Source: Streptomyces fradiae
GTDB taxonomy: Bacteria; Actinomycetota; Actinomycetes; Streptomycetales; Streptomycetaceae
Assembly (NCBI RefSeq): GCF_041270065.1
Contig: NZ_CP065958.1
Span: 2,852,001 to 2,916,000 of the forward strand
Reading direction: 5' to 3'
Length of the DNA: 64,000 bases
Made by a program: the position numbers and the translations under genes. Positions 51,610-61,866 of this stretch are shown here, piece after piece. Position 1 is the first letter of the stretch; each line of letters opens with the position of its first letter. The notes under the pieces are model-generated. The model searched no databases and had not been told where the DNA came from. It saw nothing but the letters and a program-made list of their open reading frames with translations.

Positions 51610-52101
51610 ATGCAGAACACCGAGAACAACGTGGTCGAGCGCGAGCTGGAGCTGAAGCTGGTCCTGTCCCCGGAGCGTTCGGTGCCGGTCCCGGCCCGGC
51701 TCGCCTACCGCGTGGACGACCCGTACGCCGTCCACATCACCTTCCACATCGGCTCCGAGCACCCGGTCAACTGGACCTTCGCCCGCGAACTGCTCGTCGA
51801 GGGCGTCTTCCGGCCGTGCGGCCACGGGGACGTGCGGATCTGGCCGACCAAGGTCGACGGCCGCAACGTCATCCTGATGGCGCTGTCCTCCCCCGACGGC
51901 GACGCGCTCCTGGAGGCGCCGTCCGCGCAGGTGTCCGCCTGGCTGGAGCGGACCCTGCGCGCGGTCCCGCCGGGCACCGAGACCGAGCAGCTCGGCATCG
52001 ACGACGGCCTGGCCGAGCTGCTCGCCGCCACCGTGGTGGCGGACGAGCTGTGGCTGCGCGACCCGTGGCCGTCGGACGAGGCCGGCGACGGCGAGCTGTG
52101 A
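51610..52101 (+). CDS. ssgG: SsgA-family sporulation/cell division regulator, probably SsgG
   Basis: A 163-residue SsgA-like protein. The family core runs from VPVPARLAYRVDDPYAVHITF through WTFARELLVEGVFRPCG and DVRIWP to LSSPDGDALLEAP. These actinomycete proteins control septum placement during sporulation. Synteny (RDD genes before, FAD oxidase and hppD after) matches S. coelicolor ssgG from memory. AGAGAGGG precedes the ATG. Confidence 0.88.
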   Translation: MQNTENNVVERELELKLVLSPERSVPVPARLAYRVDDPYAVHITFHIGSEHPVNWTFARELLVEGVFRPCGHGDVRIWPTKVDGRNVILMALSSPDGDALLEAPSAQVSAWLERTLRAVPPGTETEQLGIDDGLAELLAATVVADELWLRDPWPSDEAGDGEL

Positions 52102-52189
52102 GCTCCGCTTTGCGCTCGTACGGGACGGGGCCCCCAACCCGTCGCCGTGCCCGTACTCGTACCCGGAAAGCTCAGAGGGCTCAGGAGGC

Positions 52190-53578
52190 TCAGAACAGCT
52201 TGCCCGGGTTCAGCAGGCCCAGCGGGTCGAAGGTCTCCTTGATCCCGCGCTGCAGCTCCACGCCCACCGGACCCAGCTCCCGGGCCAGCCACTCCTTCTT
52301 CAGCACGCCCACCCCGTGCTCCCCGGTGATCGTGCCGCCGAGCGCGAGGCCGAGCGCCATGATCTCGTCGAAGGACTCCCGCGCCCGGCGCGACTCGTCC
52401 TCGTCGGCGTGGTCGAAGCAGACGACGGGATGGGTGTTGCCGTCGCCGGCGTGCGCGCAGACCCCGATGGTCAGCCCGTACTTGGCGGCGATCTCCGCCG
52501 TGCCCGTGAGCATGGCGGCGAGCTTGGTGCGCGGCACGCACACGTCGTCGATCATCGTGGCCGTCTTGATGGCCTCCAGGGCGGTGAGCGAGAGCCGGCG
52601 GGCCTGGAGGAGCAGTTCGGACTCGGCGGCGTCCTCGGCGGGCACGACCTCGGTCGCCCCGGCGGCCCGGCACAGCTCCGCCACCGCGGCCAGATCGGCG
52701 GCCGGGTCGGGGGTGTCGAAGGCGCACAGCAGCAGCGCCTCGGTGGTGTCGGGCAGACCCATGTGGGCGAGCTTGTTGACGGCTCGGACGGTGGTGCCGT
52801 CCATCAGTTCCAGGAGTGAGGGTGTGTGGCCGCGCTCCATGATCGCGCAGACGGCCTCGCAGGCGGCCTCCGCCGAGGGGAACTCGGCGGCGAGCGCGAG
52901 CTGCGCCGGCGGCTGCGGCTTGAGCGCGAGCACGGCGCCGACGACGATGCCGAGGGTGCCCTCGGAGCCGACGAACAGCCGGGTCAGGTCGTATCCGGCG
53001 ACGCCCTTGGCGGTGCGGCGTCCGGTGCGCAGGAGCCGCCCGTCGGCCAGGACGACGTCGAGCCCGAGCACGTACTCGGCGGTGACCCCGTACTTCACGC
53101 AGCACAGACCGCCGGACGCGGTGCCGATGTTGCCGCCGATGGTGCACATCTCCCAGCTGGAGGGGTCCGGCGGGTAGTAGAGGCCGTGTTCGGCGACGGC
53201 GCGGGACAGCACGGCGTTGACGACGCCCGGTTCGACGACGGCGATCCGGTCGACCGGGTCGATCTCCAGGATGCGGTCCATCTTGACGAGCGAGAGCACG
53301 ATGCAGCCCTCGGAGGCGTTGGCGGCGCCGGACAGACCGGTGCGGGCGCCCTGCGGGACGACCGGGACGCGCAGTTCGGTCGCGGTGCGCATGACGTGCC
53401 GCACCTGTTCGACGGTGCGCGGGAGCACGACGGCCGCGGGGGTGCCGGCCGTGCAGAAGCTCGCCATGTCGCGGGCGTAGGAGGCGGTGACGTCGGGGTC
53501 GGTGAGCACGGCCTCGGCCGGGAGTCCGGCGCGCAGACGGGCGTGCAGGGTGTGGAGCCTCTCGTGAAGATCGTCCAT
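52190..53578 (-). CDS. FAD-linked oxidase, GlcD/D-2-hydroxyacid dehydrogenase-like
   Basis: A 462-residue flavoprotein of the VAO/GlcD group. FAD-binding segments are VVPQGARTGLSGAAN and GGNIGTASGGLCCVKYG; the C-terminal FAD oxidase domain contains GVCAHAGDGNTHP and GEHGVGVLKKEWL. It oxidises 2-hydroxyacids such as glycolate or lactate, passing electrons to an unknown acceptor; no GlcE/GlcF partner is nearby. ATG at 53578. Confidence 0.9.
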   Translation of the reverse strand: MDDLHERLHTLHARLRAGLPAEAVLTDPDVTASYARDMASFCTAGTPAAVVLPRTVEQVRHVMRTATELRVPVVPQGARTGLSGAANASEGCIVLSLVKMDRILEIDPVDRIAVVEPGVVNAVLSRAVAEHGLYYPPDPSSWEMCTIGGNIGTASGGLCCVKYGVTAEYVLGLDVVLADGRLLRTGRRTAKGVAGYDLTRLFVGSEGTLGIVVGAVLALKPQPPAQLALAAEFPSAEAACEAVCAIMERGHTPSLLELMDGTTVRAVNKLAHMGLPDTTEALLLCAFDTPDPAADLAAVAELCRAAGATEVVPAEDAAESELLLQARRLSLTALEAIKTATMIDDVCVPRTKLAAMLTGTAEIAAKYGLTIGVCAHAGDGNTHPVVCFDHADEDESRRARESFDEIMALGLALGGTITGEHGVGVLKKEWLARELGPVGVELQRGIKETFDPLGLLNPGKLF

Positions 53579-53677
53579 GGGTCCAGCGTGGCACCCGGGG
53601 CCATCGGTGTGAACCCGCCGGGGAGCGGGCGCTGATGTGCTCTTCGTACGGCCGGTCGCGGGCGCACAGTGTGCGCC

Positions 53678-55060
53678 ATGAGACCCGAGAACGTGTCGCG
53701 GACGGTCCTCGCCTCGGGCGTGGGCGCGGTGCTCGCCGCGACGGCGCTGCTGTACGTGCCCGAGCTGGCCGGCCGGTCCGCGCCGCCCCCGCCCGGTCCC
53801 GCCGAGCGCGCGGCGCACGCGGCGACCTCGGGGGCGCAGGCGGCGCTGCCGGACCTGGTCGCGCTGATCGGAGACCGGGAGAAGTGGCTGCGGGCGCACC
53901 CCGGTGACACGGGGTCCTGGGCGGTGCTCGGCTCGGCCTACACGGAGCGGGCGCTGCGCCGCGCCGACCCGGCGGACCTGCCGCGGGCCGAGGCGGCCCT
54001 GAAGCGGGCGCCCGGGAGCCTGGACGCGCAGGTGGGCCTGGCTGCGCTCGCCAACGCGCGCGGCGACTGGGCGACGGGCCGGGCGTGGGGCGAGCGGGTG
54101 CGGAAGGCGGACCCGAAGCGCTGGTCCGCGTACCCGGTGCTGATCGACGCGTACAACGGTCTCGGCGACTACAAGGCGGCCGGCAAGGCCGCCGAGAAGC
54201 TGGCCGAGCTGCACACGGGCGCGGCGGTCAGCGGCCGCTCGGCGCAGCTGTACCGCGACCGCGGCTGGCGCGAGGACGCGGGCGCGGCCGCCCTCGACGC
54301 GGTGGCCCTCGCGGAGACCGGTGCCGAGAAGGCGGTCGCGCTGTCCCGGCTTGGCGACCTGGCGTGGGAGCGGGGCGAGCCGGCGGAGGCGCTGGCGCAG
54401 TACGGGGCGGCGCTCGGGCTCGTACCGGACCACGGGCCGGCGCTCGCGGGGCGGGCGCGGGCGCGGGCGGCGCTCGGGCGGACCGAGGAGGCGGTACGGG
54501 ACTGGCGGGCGGCGATCGGGCGCCTTCCGCTGCCCGGGTATCTGCTCGAAGCGGCCGAACTGGACGAGTCCCTCGGCCGCGACGAGGACGCGCGGGCGCT
54601 GTACGCGCGGCTGCGGGCGGGCCGCTGGCCGGACGCCGAGGTCGAGCTCGGCCTCCTCGACGCGGACCACGGCGACCCGGCGGCGGCCGTGCGTCGGCTG
54701 CGGGCGGCGTGGGCGGGCGGGCACCGCTCGGTGCGGGTCGCGGACGCGCTGGGCTGGGCGCTGTACCGGTCGGGCGAGCCGAAGGAGGCTCTGGACTACG
54801 CCAAGCGCGCCACCGACGAGGGCCTCCGCAGCGCCCTCTTCGCGTACCACCGCGCCGAGATCGAACGCGCCCTGGGCGACCTGAGCCCGGCCCGCCGCCA
54901 CCTCGCGGAGGCGCTCCGTACCAACCCGCACTTCTCGCCGCTGCTCGCGCCGCGCGCGAAGCAGGCGGCGGCGACCCTGGGCGACTTCCCGGACGAGCTC
55001 CCGAAGGACGCCATGGCTCCGCGGGACGTCACGCCTCCGCAGGAGCCGGCGCGGTCCTAG
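53678..55060 (+). CDS. TPR-repeat protein with N-terminal membrane segment
   Basis: A 460-residue protein. A hydrophobic N-terminal helix (residues 8-28) suggests a membrane anchor or signal peptide. Many TPR-like helix pairs follow (for example ALAQYGAALGLVPDHGPALAGRA and a final SALFAYHRAEIERALGDLSPA), about 10-12 repeats over residues 70-440. It probably scaffolds a protein complex at the membrane. A terminator follows the stop. Confidence 0.8.
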   Translation: MRPENVSRTVLASGVGAVLAATALLYVPELAGRSAPPPPGPAERAAHAATSGAQAALPDLVALIGDREKWLRAHPGDTGSWAVLGSAYTERALRRADPADLPRAEAALKRAPGSLDAQVGLAALANARGDWATGRAWGERVRKADPKRWSAYPVLIDAYNGLGDYKAAGKAAEKLAELHTGAAVSGRSAQLYRDRGWREDAGAAALDAVALAETGAEKAVALSRLGDLAWERGEPAEALAQYGAALGLVPDHGPALAGRARARAALGRTEEAVRDWRAAIGRLPLPGYLLEAAELDESLGRDEDARALYARLRAGRWPDAEVELGLLDADHGDPAAAVRRLRAAWAGGHRSVRVADALGWALYRSGEPKEALDYAKRATDEGLRSALFAYHRAEIERALGDLSPARRHLAEALRTNPHFSPLLAPRAKQAAATLGDFPDELPKDAMAPRDVTPPQEPARS

Positions 55061-55097
55061 GCGGGGGTTCGGGGTTCGCCCGCTCCGTGGGGGCGAG

Positions 55098-55128
55098 CCC
55101 CGGGCGGGTCCCCCGTGCCCGCCCGGGG
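55098..55128 (+). terminator. Terminator downstream of the TPR gene
   Basis: CCCCGGGCGGG, a 9-nt loop, CCCGCCCGGGG: perfect 11-bp arms. Confidence 0.8.
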
Positions 55129-55174
55129 TGTCCCGGTGGTGCCCCGGCGCGGTCGGCGTGCGGCGGGGCATGCG

Positions 55175-55211
55175 GGGGCCCGGCTCCGGGACGTACCCGG
55201 GGCCGGGCCCC
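55175..55211 (-). terminator. Terminator downstream of hppD
   Basis: GGGGCCCGGCTCCGGG, loop ACGTA, CCCGGGGCCGGGCCCC with one mismatch, located 20 bp beyond the hppD stop on the minus strand. Confidence 0.85.
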
Positions 55212-55231
55212 TCGTATGGGGGGAGCGGCGG

Positions 55232-56431
<1,200 letters not shown>

Positions 56432-56498
56432 TCAATCTGCACAGTGACCGTTCAGTATGGGCGGACGACTTGTACATGATGACCACCGGGAGGCCGCC

Positions 56499-56981
56499 GT
56501 GGCGATCGATCATCTGGACGGGCGGCTCATCGTGCTGCTCGCGCAGGAGCCCCGGATCGGGGTCCTGGAGGCCTCGCGCCGGCTCGGGGTGGCACGCGGC
56601 ACCGTGCAGGCCCGGCTCGACCGGCTTCAGTCGAATGGAGTCATCAGCGGTTTCGGCCCCCAGGTCGACCCCGCCGCCCTCGGCTATCCGGTCACGGCCT
56701 TCGCCACCCTGGAGATCAAGCAGGGCCAAGGCGCGGACGTGCGCGGGCACTTGGCGACCGTGCCGGAGGTCCTCGAACTGCACACCACCACCGGCCACGG
56801 CGACATGCTCTGCCGGCTGGTGGCCCGCTCCAACGCCGATCTCCAGCGGGTGATCGACCGGGTCGTCGGTTTTGATGGCATCGTCCGGGCCTCCACGGCG
56901 ATCGTCATGGAGAACCCGGTCCCCCTGCGGATCATCCCGCTGGTGGAACAGGCCGCGGAGGACCCGCTTCCGCCGCGGTAG
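56499..56981 (+). CDS. Lrp/AsnC-family regulator
   Basis: A 160-residue regulator. HTH at about residues 18-45 (GVLEASRRLGVARGTVQARLDRL), then the RAM/AsnC ligand domain. It is divergent from hppD, so tyrosine or hydroxyphenylpyruvate sensing is likely. GTG at 56499 has GGGAGG 5 bp upstream, which decides the start; the longer frame from 56457 is rejected. Confidence 0.9.
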   Translation: MAIDHLDGRLIVLLAQEPRIGVLEASRRLGVARGTVQARLDRLQSNGVISGFGPQVDPAALGYPVTAFATLEIKQGQGADVRGHLATVPEVLELHTTTGHGDMLCRLVARSNADLQRVIDRVVGFDGIVRASTAIVMENPVPLRIIPLVEQAAEDPLPPR

Positions 56982-57009
56982 CCCTACAGCGCTTGCGGAG
57001 GGGTCGCGC

Positions 57010-57657
57010 GTGAGCTTCTGGGAGTACGTGGTCAGTCGCCACCAGCAGCTGCTCACCGACGCGTACCAGCACGCCAGCGTCGTCTTCCAGTGCATGGTGA
57101 TCGCCACCGCGCTCGGGGTGCTGATCAGCCTCCTCACGTATCGCAGCCCATGGGCCGGGAACCTGGCCATCCTCTCCACCGCCTCCCTGCTCACCATCCC
57201 CTCACTCGCCGCGATCGGTCTGCTGATCCCGCTGGTCGGCCTGGGCGTGCCGCCGACCGTGATCACCCTGACCCTGTACGGGCTGCTTCCGGTCGTACGG
57301 AACGCGATCGTGGGGCTGCGCGGGGTCGACCCGAGCCTGGTGGACGCGGCGACGGGCATCGGCATGTCCCGGCCGGCCCGGCTGCTGCGCGTCGAGCTGC
57401 CGCTGGCCTGGCCGCCGATCCTCACCGGCATCCGGGTGTCGACCCAGATGCTCATGGGCATCGCCGCCATCGCCGCGTACGCCTCCGGGCCCGGCCTCGG
57501 CAACGAGATCTTCCGCGGCATCGCGTCCCTGGGCAGCGCCAACGCGATCAACCAGGTGCTCGCCGGGACGCTCGGCATCGTGATCCTGGCGCTGCTCTTC
57601 GACGGGGCGTACGTGTTGCTCGGCCGGCTGACGATTCCGAGGGGGATCCGTGTCTGA
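57010..57657 (+). CDS. Osmoprotectant ABC transporter permease (OpuB/OpuC-like)
   Basis: A 215-residue permease with five or six hydrophobic segments and the OpuC-type loop GIGMSRPARLLRVELPLAWPPILTGIR. It is the first gene of a four-gene operon for glycine betaine/carnitine/choline-type solutes. GTG at 57010 with GGAGGGG 6 bp upstream. It overlaps the ATPase gene by 8 bp. Confidence 0.9.
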   Translation: MSFWEYVVSRHQQLLTDAYQHASVVFQCMVIATALGVLISLLTYRSPWAGNLAILSTASLLTIPSLAAIGLLIPLVGLGVPPTVITLTLYGLLPVVRNAIVGLRGVDPSLVDAATGIGMSRPARLLRVELPLAWPPILTGIRVSTQMLMGIAAIAAYASGPGLGNEIFRGIASLGSANAINQVLAGTLGIVILALLFDGAYVLLGRLTIPRGIRV

Positions 57658-58924
57658 ACCCGTCCACGGTATGAGCGTCAACGGCATGAACGGGACCGGC
57701 GGTGTGCACGGCGCGACCTCCGGGGCCTCGATCGAGCTGGAGGGGCTGACCAAGCGCTACCCCGGCAACCCCAACCCCGCCGTGGACGACGTGAACATGG
57801 AGATCAAGGCGGGCGAGACGGTCATCTTCGTCGGCCCGTCCGGCTGCGGGAAGTCCACCACCCTGAAGATGATCAACCGGCTGATCGAGCCGACCGCCGG
57901 CCGGATCCGGATCGGCGACGAGGACGTCACGAAGATCGACCCGGTGAAGCTGCGCCGCAAGGTCGGTTACGCGATCCAGTCCTCCGGGCTCTTCCCGCAC
58001 ATGACCGTCGCCGAGAACATCGCCCTGGTCCCGAGGATGGTCGGCTGGTCCAAGTCCCGTACGAAGGACCGGGTGGAGGAGATGCTCGACCTCGTCGGGC
58101 TCGATCCGCGCGAGTTCCACGGCCGCTATCCGCGCCAGCTGTCCGGCGGCCAGCAGCAGCGGGTGGGCGTGGCGCGGGCGCTGGCCGCCGACCCGCCCGT
58201 ACTGCTCATGGACGAGCCCTTCGGCGCGGTCGACCCGATCACCCGCGACCACCTCCAGGACGAGCTGATCCGGCTCCAGCACGAGCTGCGCAAGACGATC
58301 GTCTTCGTCACCCACGACTTCGACGAGGCGATCAAGCTGGGCGACCGGATCGCGGTGCTGCGGGAGCGCTCGCACATCGCCCAGTTCGACACCCCGGAGG
58401 CCATTCTCACCAACCCGACGGACGACTTCGTCTCCGGTTTCGTCGGCGCGGGTGCCGCGCTGAAGCGGCTCAACCTGACCCGGGTACGGGACGTGGGGAT
58501 CGCCGACTTCCCGACGGTGACCGTCGACGACCCGCTCCAGTCGATCTTCAACACCCTGCGCGAGGGCCGCCACAACGAGCTCCTGATGCTCGACCGGCGC
58601 GGCCGCCCGTACAAGTGGCTGCGGCGCGGCGACCTGATGCGCGCCAAGGGCTCGCTGGCCCGCGCGGGCACCCTGGTGCACGACACGGTGACCCGGGACG
58701 CGACCCTGCACGACGCCCTGGAGGCGGTGCTCCTCGACAGCGGTGGGCGGGTCGCGGTGACCGGGCGGCGCGGCGAGTACATCGGCGTGGTCGACATGGA
58801 GACCCTGATGAACTCGGTCCACGAACTCCTGGAGGCCGACCGGCTGACCGCGATCGAGCACCAGCACGACCTGGAGGAGCATCGCGCCCATCTGACCGAG
58901 CAGGAGCTGGAGGGCGGGGCGTGA
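57650..58924 (+). CDS. Osmoprotectant ABC transporter ATPase with CBS domains
   Basis: A 424-residue ATPase of the OpuA/OpuC type. Walker A is GPSGCGKST, signature LSGGQQQRVGVARAL and Walker B VLLMDEPFGAVD. A C-terminal CBS-domain pair (about 275-385) would sense ionic strength or nucleotides. The first 24 residues (Gly/Asn/Met-rich) precede the usual start. GTG start overlaps the permease. Confidence 0.9.
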   Translation: MSEPVHGMSVNGMNGTGGVHGATSGASIELEGLTKRYPGNPNPAVDDVNMEIKAGETVIFVGPSGCGKSTTLKMINRLIEPTAGRIRIGDEDVTKIDPVKLRRKVGYAIQSSGLFPHMTVAENIALVPRMVGWSKSRTKDRVEEMLDLVGLDPREFHGRYPRQLSGGQQQRVGVARALAADPPVLLMDEPFGAVDPITRDHLQDELIRLQHELRKTIVFVTHDFDEAIKLGDRIAVLRERSHIAQFDTPEAILTNPTDDFVSGFVGAGAALKRLNLTRVRDVGIADFPTVTVDDPLQSIFNTLREGRHNELLMLDRRGRPYKWLRRGDLMRAKGSLARAGTLVHDTVTRDATLHDALEAVLLDSGGRVAVTGRRGEYIGVVDMETLMNSVHELLEADRLTAIEHQHDLEEHRAHLTEQELEGGA

Positions 58925-59820
58925 ACGGCGGGAGTGGGGGCGGTGGGGGCGCGGGCACTGGGGGCGGCGGGGGCGGGGGCGGTACGGAGCCGGGGGGCGC
59001 GGAGGCCCTGGTGGAGGGCCCGGCCGGGGAGGAGCGCCCGGCCGAGGAGGAGCCGCCGCCTCCGCTGCCGGCCGCGCCGCCGCGCCGGATCACCTGGCGC
59101 AAACTCGTCTTCCTGCCCGCCTTCGTGGCGGTCGTGCTGCTCGCGACCTTCCTGTGGATCTCCAACGTCGATCTCGACTCCATCGCGCGCAACGCCCTCG
59201 CCGAGGGCGTCGTGTGGCTGCGACTGCGGCAGCACATCCAGCTGACCGCGATTTCCACCTTCTGGGTGCTGATCATCGCGATCCCGCTCGGCATCGCCCT
59301 GACCCGGCGCGGCCTCAGCCGGGCGGCGCCCGTCTTCACCACCATCGCCAACATCGGCCAGGCCACCCCGGCGATCGGCCTGCTCGCGCTCCTGGTGATC
59401 TGGCTCGGCGTCGGCGCGTCGACGGCGATCATCGGCATGGTCATCTACGCGGTGCTGCCGGTGCTCTCCAACACGGTGGCCGGCCTGAAGGCCATCGACC
59501 CGCAGCTGGTGGAGGCCTCCCGCGGCATCGGCATGTCGCCCTTCGGCACCCTCTCGAAGGTCGAACTCCCGCTCGCCGTCCCGCTGATCCTCGCGGGCGT
59601 GCGCACCGCCCTGGTCCTCAACGTGGGTACGGCGACACTCGCGACCTTCGGCGGGGGCGGCGGCCTCGGCGACCTGATCACCTCCGGCATCCAGACCCAG
59701 CGGATGCCGGTCCTGGTGCTGGGCTCCGTGCTGACCGTGTCGCTCGCGCTGATCGTGGACTGGCTGGCCTCGCTCGCCGAGCTGATGCTGACGCCGCGCG
59801 GTCTGGAGGCGTCGGCATGA
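58921..59820 (+). CDS. Osmoprotectant ABC transporter permease with Gly-rich N-terminus
   Basis: A 299-residue permease. Residues 1-65 are an unusual Gly-rich then Pro/Glu-rich tail (GGGGGAGTGGGGGGGG); six helices follow from about residue 66. The loop GIGMSPFGTLSKVELPLAVP matches its partner. GTG overlaps the ATPase stop by 4 bp. The Gly tract could reflect slippage-prone DNA and the true start could lie further in, but no better one has a ribosome-binding site in register. Confidence 0.85.
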   Translation: MNGGSGGGGGAGTGGGGGGGGTEPGGAEALVEGPAGEERPAEEEPPPPLPAAPPRRITWRKLVFLPAFVAVVLLATFLWISNVDLDSIARNALAEGVVWLRLRQHIQLTAISTFWVLIIAIPLGIALTRRGLSRAAPVFTTIANIGQATPAIGLLALLVIWLGVGASTAIIGMVIYAVLPVLSNTVAGLKAIDPQLVEASRGIGMSPFGTLSKVELPLAVPLILAGVRTALVLNVGTATLATFGGGGGLGDLITSGIQTQRMPVLVLGSVLTVSLALIVDWLASLAELMLTPRGLEASA

Positions 59821-60827
59821 GCGGACGACAGGGGCGCGGACGCGGGTGCGGACGTCCCCGGATGCTGCTGGCGGGCGGGCTCGCCGGGGTGCTCGCCCTG
59901 GCGGTCGGCGGCTGCGGGCTGAAGAGCGGTTCGCCGATGGTGGACGACGTCTCCCCCGGTTCGGTCGGGCAGGGCCGGCCGCTGGAGGGCGCCTCGCTGA
60001 CGGTCACGTCCAAGAACTTCAGCGAGAACATCATCCTGGGCCAGATGATCGGCCTGGTCTTCAAGGCGGCGGGCGCCGAGGTCCTGGACCGCACGAACCT
60101 CGCCGGTTCGATCAGCACCCGCGAGGCGATCGTGAAGGGCGACGCCGACGCGATGTACGAGTACACGGGCACGGCCTGGATCACGTACCTCGGCCACGCC
60201 GAACCGATCGTGGACCCGCAGAAGCAGTGGGAGGCGGTGCGCGACGCGGACCGCGCGAACGGGGTGGTCTGGCTGCCGCAGTCCACCCTCGACAACACCT
60301 ACGCGCTCGCCATCAGCCGCAAGAACAACGAGAAGTACAAGCTCAGGACGCTCTCCGACGCGGCGGCGCTCGCGAAGAAGGACCCGTCGGCGGTGACGCT
60401 GTGCGTGGAGAACGAGTTCGCCTCGCGCGACGACGGGCTGCCGGGGATGCAGAAGGCGTACGGGATGAGCCTGCCGGCCTCGAACATCCAGAAGATGGAC
60501 GCGGGGATCATCTACACCCAGGTCTCGAAGTCCGACTCGTGCCTGCTCGGCGAGGTGTACACGACGGACGGCCGGATCAAGGCGATGGACCTGACCGTCC
60601 TGGAGGACGACAAGCACTTCTTCCCCAACTACAACGCGGCGCCGGAGCTGAACGGCAAGGCCTTCGCCGAGCACCCGGAGATCGCGGACCTGCTGAACCC
60701 GGTGACGGCGAAGCTGACGACGGAGGTGGCGCAGGACCTCAACGCCAAGGTGGACGTGGAGGGGCAGGACCCGCACGAGGTGGCGAAGGAGTGGCTGATC
60801 AAGGAGGGCTTCATCAAGGGAAGTTGA
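59817..60827 (+). CDS. Osmoprotectant-binding lipoprotein (OpuC-like)
   Basis: A 336-residue lipoprotein (lipobox VGGC, Cys33). The OpuAC domain opens TVTSKNFSENIILGQMIG, with the aromatic-cage-type YEYTGTAWITYLG. It ends the operon with ATGA overlap. The likely ligand is glycine betaine, carnitine or choline; the exact choice cannot be read. Confidence 0.9.
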   Translation: MSGRQGRGRGCGRPRMLLAGGLAGVLALAVGGCGLKSGSPMVDDVSPGSVGQGRPLEGASLTVTSKNFSENIILGQMIGLVFKAAGAEVLDRTNLAGSISTREAIVKGDADAMYEYTGTAWITYLGHAEPIVDPQKQWEAVRDADRANGVVWLPQSTLDNTYALAISRKNNEKYKLRTLSDAAALAKKDPSAVTLCVENEFASRDDGLPGMQKAYGMSLPASNIQKMDAGIIYTQVSKSDSCLLGEVYTTDGRIKAMDLTVLEDDKHFFPNYNAAPELNGKAFAEHPEIADLLNPVTAKLTTEVAQDLNAKVDVEGQDPHEVAKEWLIKEGFIKGS

Positions 60828-60851
60828 GTCGCCACCCCGCCCCTGGAGAAG

Positions 60852-60870
60852 TTGCAAAGAAGTTCTGCAA
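60852..60870. promoter_or_regulatory. Operator 1 upstream of ArsR-like regulator
   Basis: TTGCAAAGAAGTTCTGCAA has TTGCA/TGCAA arms and precedes a second matching site. Confidence 0.6.
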
Positions 60871-60877
60871 AAAAGGC

Positions 60878-60897
60878 TTGCAGAGAGCTCTTTGCAA
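60878..60897. promoter_or_regulatory. Operator 2 overlapping the promoter of the ArsR-like regulator
   Basis: TTGCAGAGAGCTCTTTGCAA is a near-perfect palindrome. TTGCAG doubles as -35 (60878-60883), and TACGGT (60901-60906) is the -10 after 17 bp, so occupancy should block transcription. Confidence 0.7.
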
Positions 60898-60912
60898 CTC
60901 TACGGTTGTTCC

Positions 60913-61554
60913 ATGCCCGAGAACGAGCACGAGAAGAACGAGCGCGGGACGAGCGAGCGCGCGGAGAACCAGCGCGGGAACGAAGCGCCGGTGAGCCGGG
61001 TCCTCGACCCGCGCTCCCTGCGGGCGCTCGCCCACCCGCTGCGCATCCAGATGCTGCGCGCCCTGCGCCACCACGGCCCGGCCACCGCCTCCCAACTCGC
61101 CGAGCGGCTCGGCGAGTCGAGCGGTGCCACCAGCTACCACCTGCGCCAGCTCGCGGCCCACGGCTTCGTCGAGGACGCCCCGGAGCTCGGCAAGGGCCGG
61201 GAGCGCTGGTGGCGGGCCATGCAGCAGGGCACCACGTTCGACGGTGCGCTGTACAAGAACCCCGACCCGGAGGTCCAGGGTGCCGTCGAGGTCTACCTCC
61301 ACGAGATCGCGAACATCCACACCACGGAGCTCAACACCTACCTCGGCACCCGCGACCAGTGGGACGACGTCTGGCGGGACTCCTCCGACATGAGCGACTT
61401 CACGCTCCACCTCTCGCCCGAGCGCGCACACGAGCTCAACGAGAAGATCCACACGCTGATCGACGAGTACCGGGACAGCGCCGACCCCGAGGCGGCGGAC
61501 GCCCAGCGGATACGGATGCACCTGCACGCCTTCCCCCAGCACGGCGTCAACTGA
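60913..61554 (+). CDS. ArsR-type winged-helix regulator
   Basis: A 213-residue regulator with a charged N-terminal tail (residues 1-30), a winged helix (residues 32-110; LAHPLRIQMLRALRHHGPATASQL and SGATSYHLRQL) and a C-terminal helical domain (about 110-210). The family often controls a co-transcribed exporter, here the MFS gene. The ATG at 60913 sits about 7 bp after the -10, so the mRNA is probably leaderless. Confidence 0.85.
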   Translation: MPENEHEKNERGTSERAENQRGNEAPVSRVLDPRSLRALAHPLRIQMLRALRHHGPATASQLAERLGESSGATSYHLRQLAAHGFVEDAPELGKGRERWWRAMQQGTTFDGALYKNPDPEVQGAVEVYLHEIANIHTTELNTYLGTRDQWDDVWRDSSDMSDFTLHLSPERAHELNEKIHTLIDEYRDSADPEAADAQRIRMHLHAFPQHGVN

Positions 61555-61628
61555 CCCCGCCCCTCCTGCTCGCCCGCTCCCCCGCCCTCCGCCCCCACGC
61601 AGCACCTACCGGAAAGGCCACCATCACC

Positions 61629-61838
61629 ATGCACGCCGACATCCACCTGACGCTGCACCACCTCGCCGACGCCGAACGCGAGCTGTCCGCCGTTCCCGTC
61701 GCCGCCCCTGCCGCCACCGTCGGGCCGCCCTTGCGCGTCCAACTCGGATGGCGGGTCGTCGAGTTCGGTCTGCGGCTCGCGCTGCCCGAGGGCCACCGCG
61801 CCACCGCCTCCCGCGCCGCGCACGCCGTCGCCGCCTGA
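61629..61838 (+). CDS. Small hypothetical protein, 69 residues
   Basis: A short protein, too small to be well classified, with LTLHHLADAERELSAV at the N-terminus, then QLGWRVVEFGLRLALPEGH. GGAAAGG lies upstream of the ATG. It sits between the ArsR-like and MFS genes on the same strand, so it is probably co-transcribed. No domain recognised. Confidence 0.6.
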   Translation: MHADIHLTLHHLADAERELSAVPVAAPAATVGPPLRVQLGWRVVEFGLRLALPEGHRATASRAAHAVAA

Positions 61839-61866
61839 CCGACGCCCGAAACCGGGGGGAACCACC

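Noticed and set aside
52124..52143. Hairpin GACGGG...CCCGTC between ssgG and the FAD oxidase gene
   Set aside because: Only 6-bp arms with an 8-nt loop in GC-rich DNA; too weak to call a terminator.
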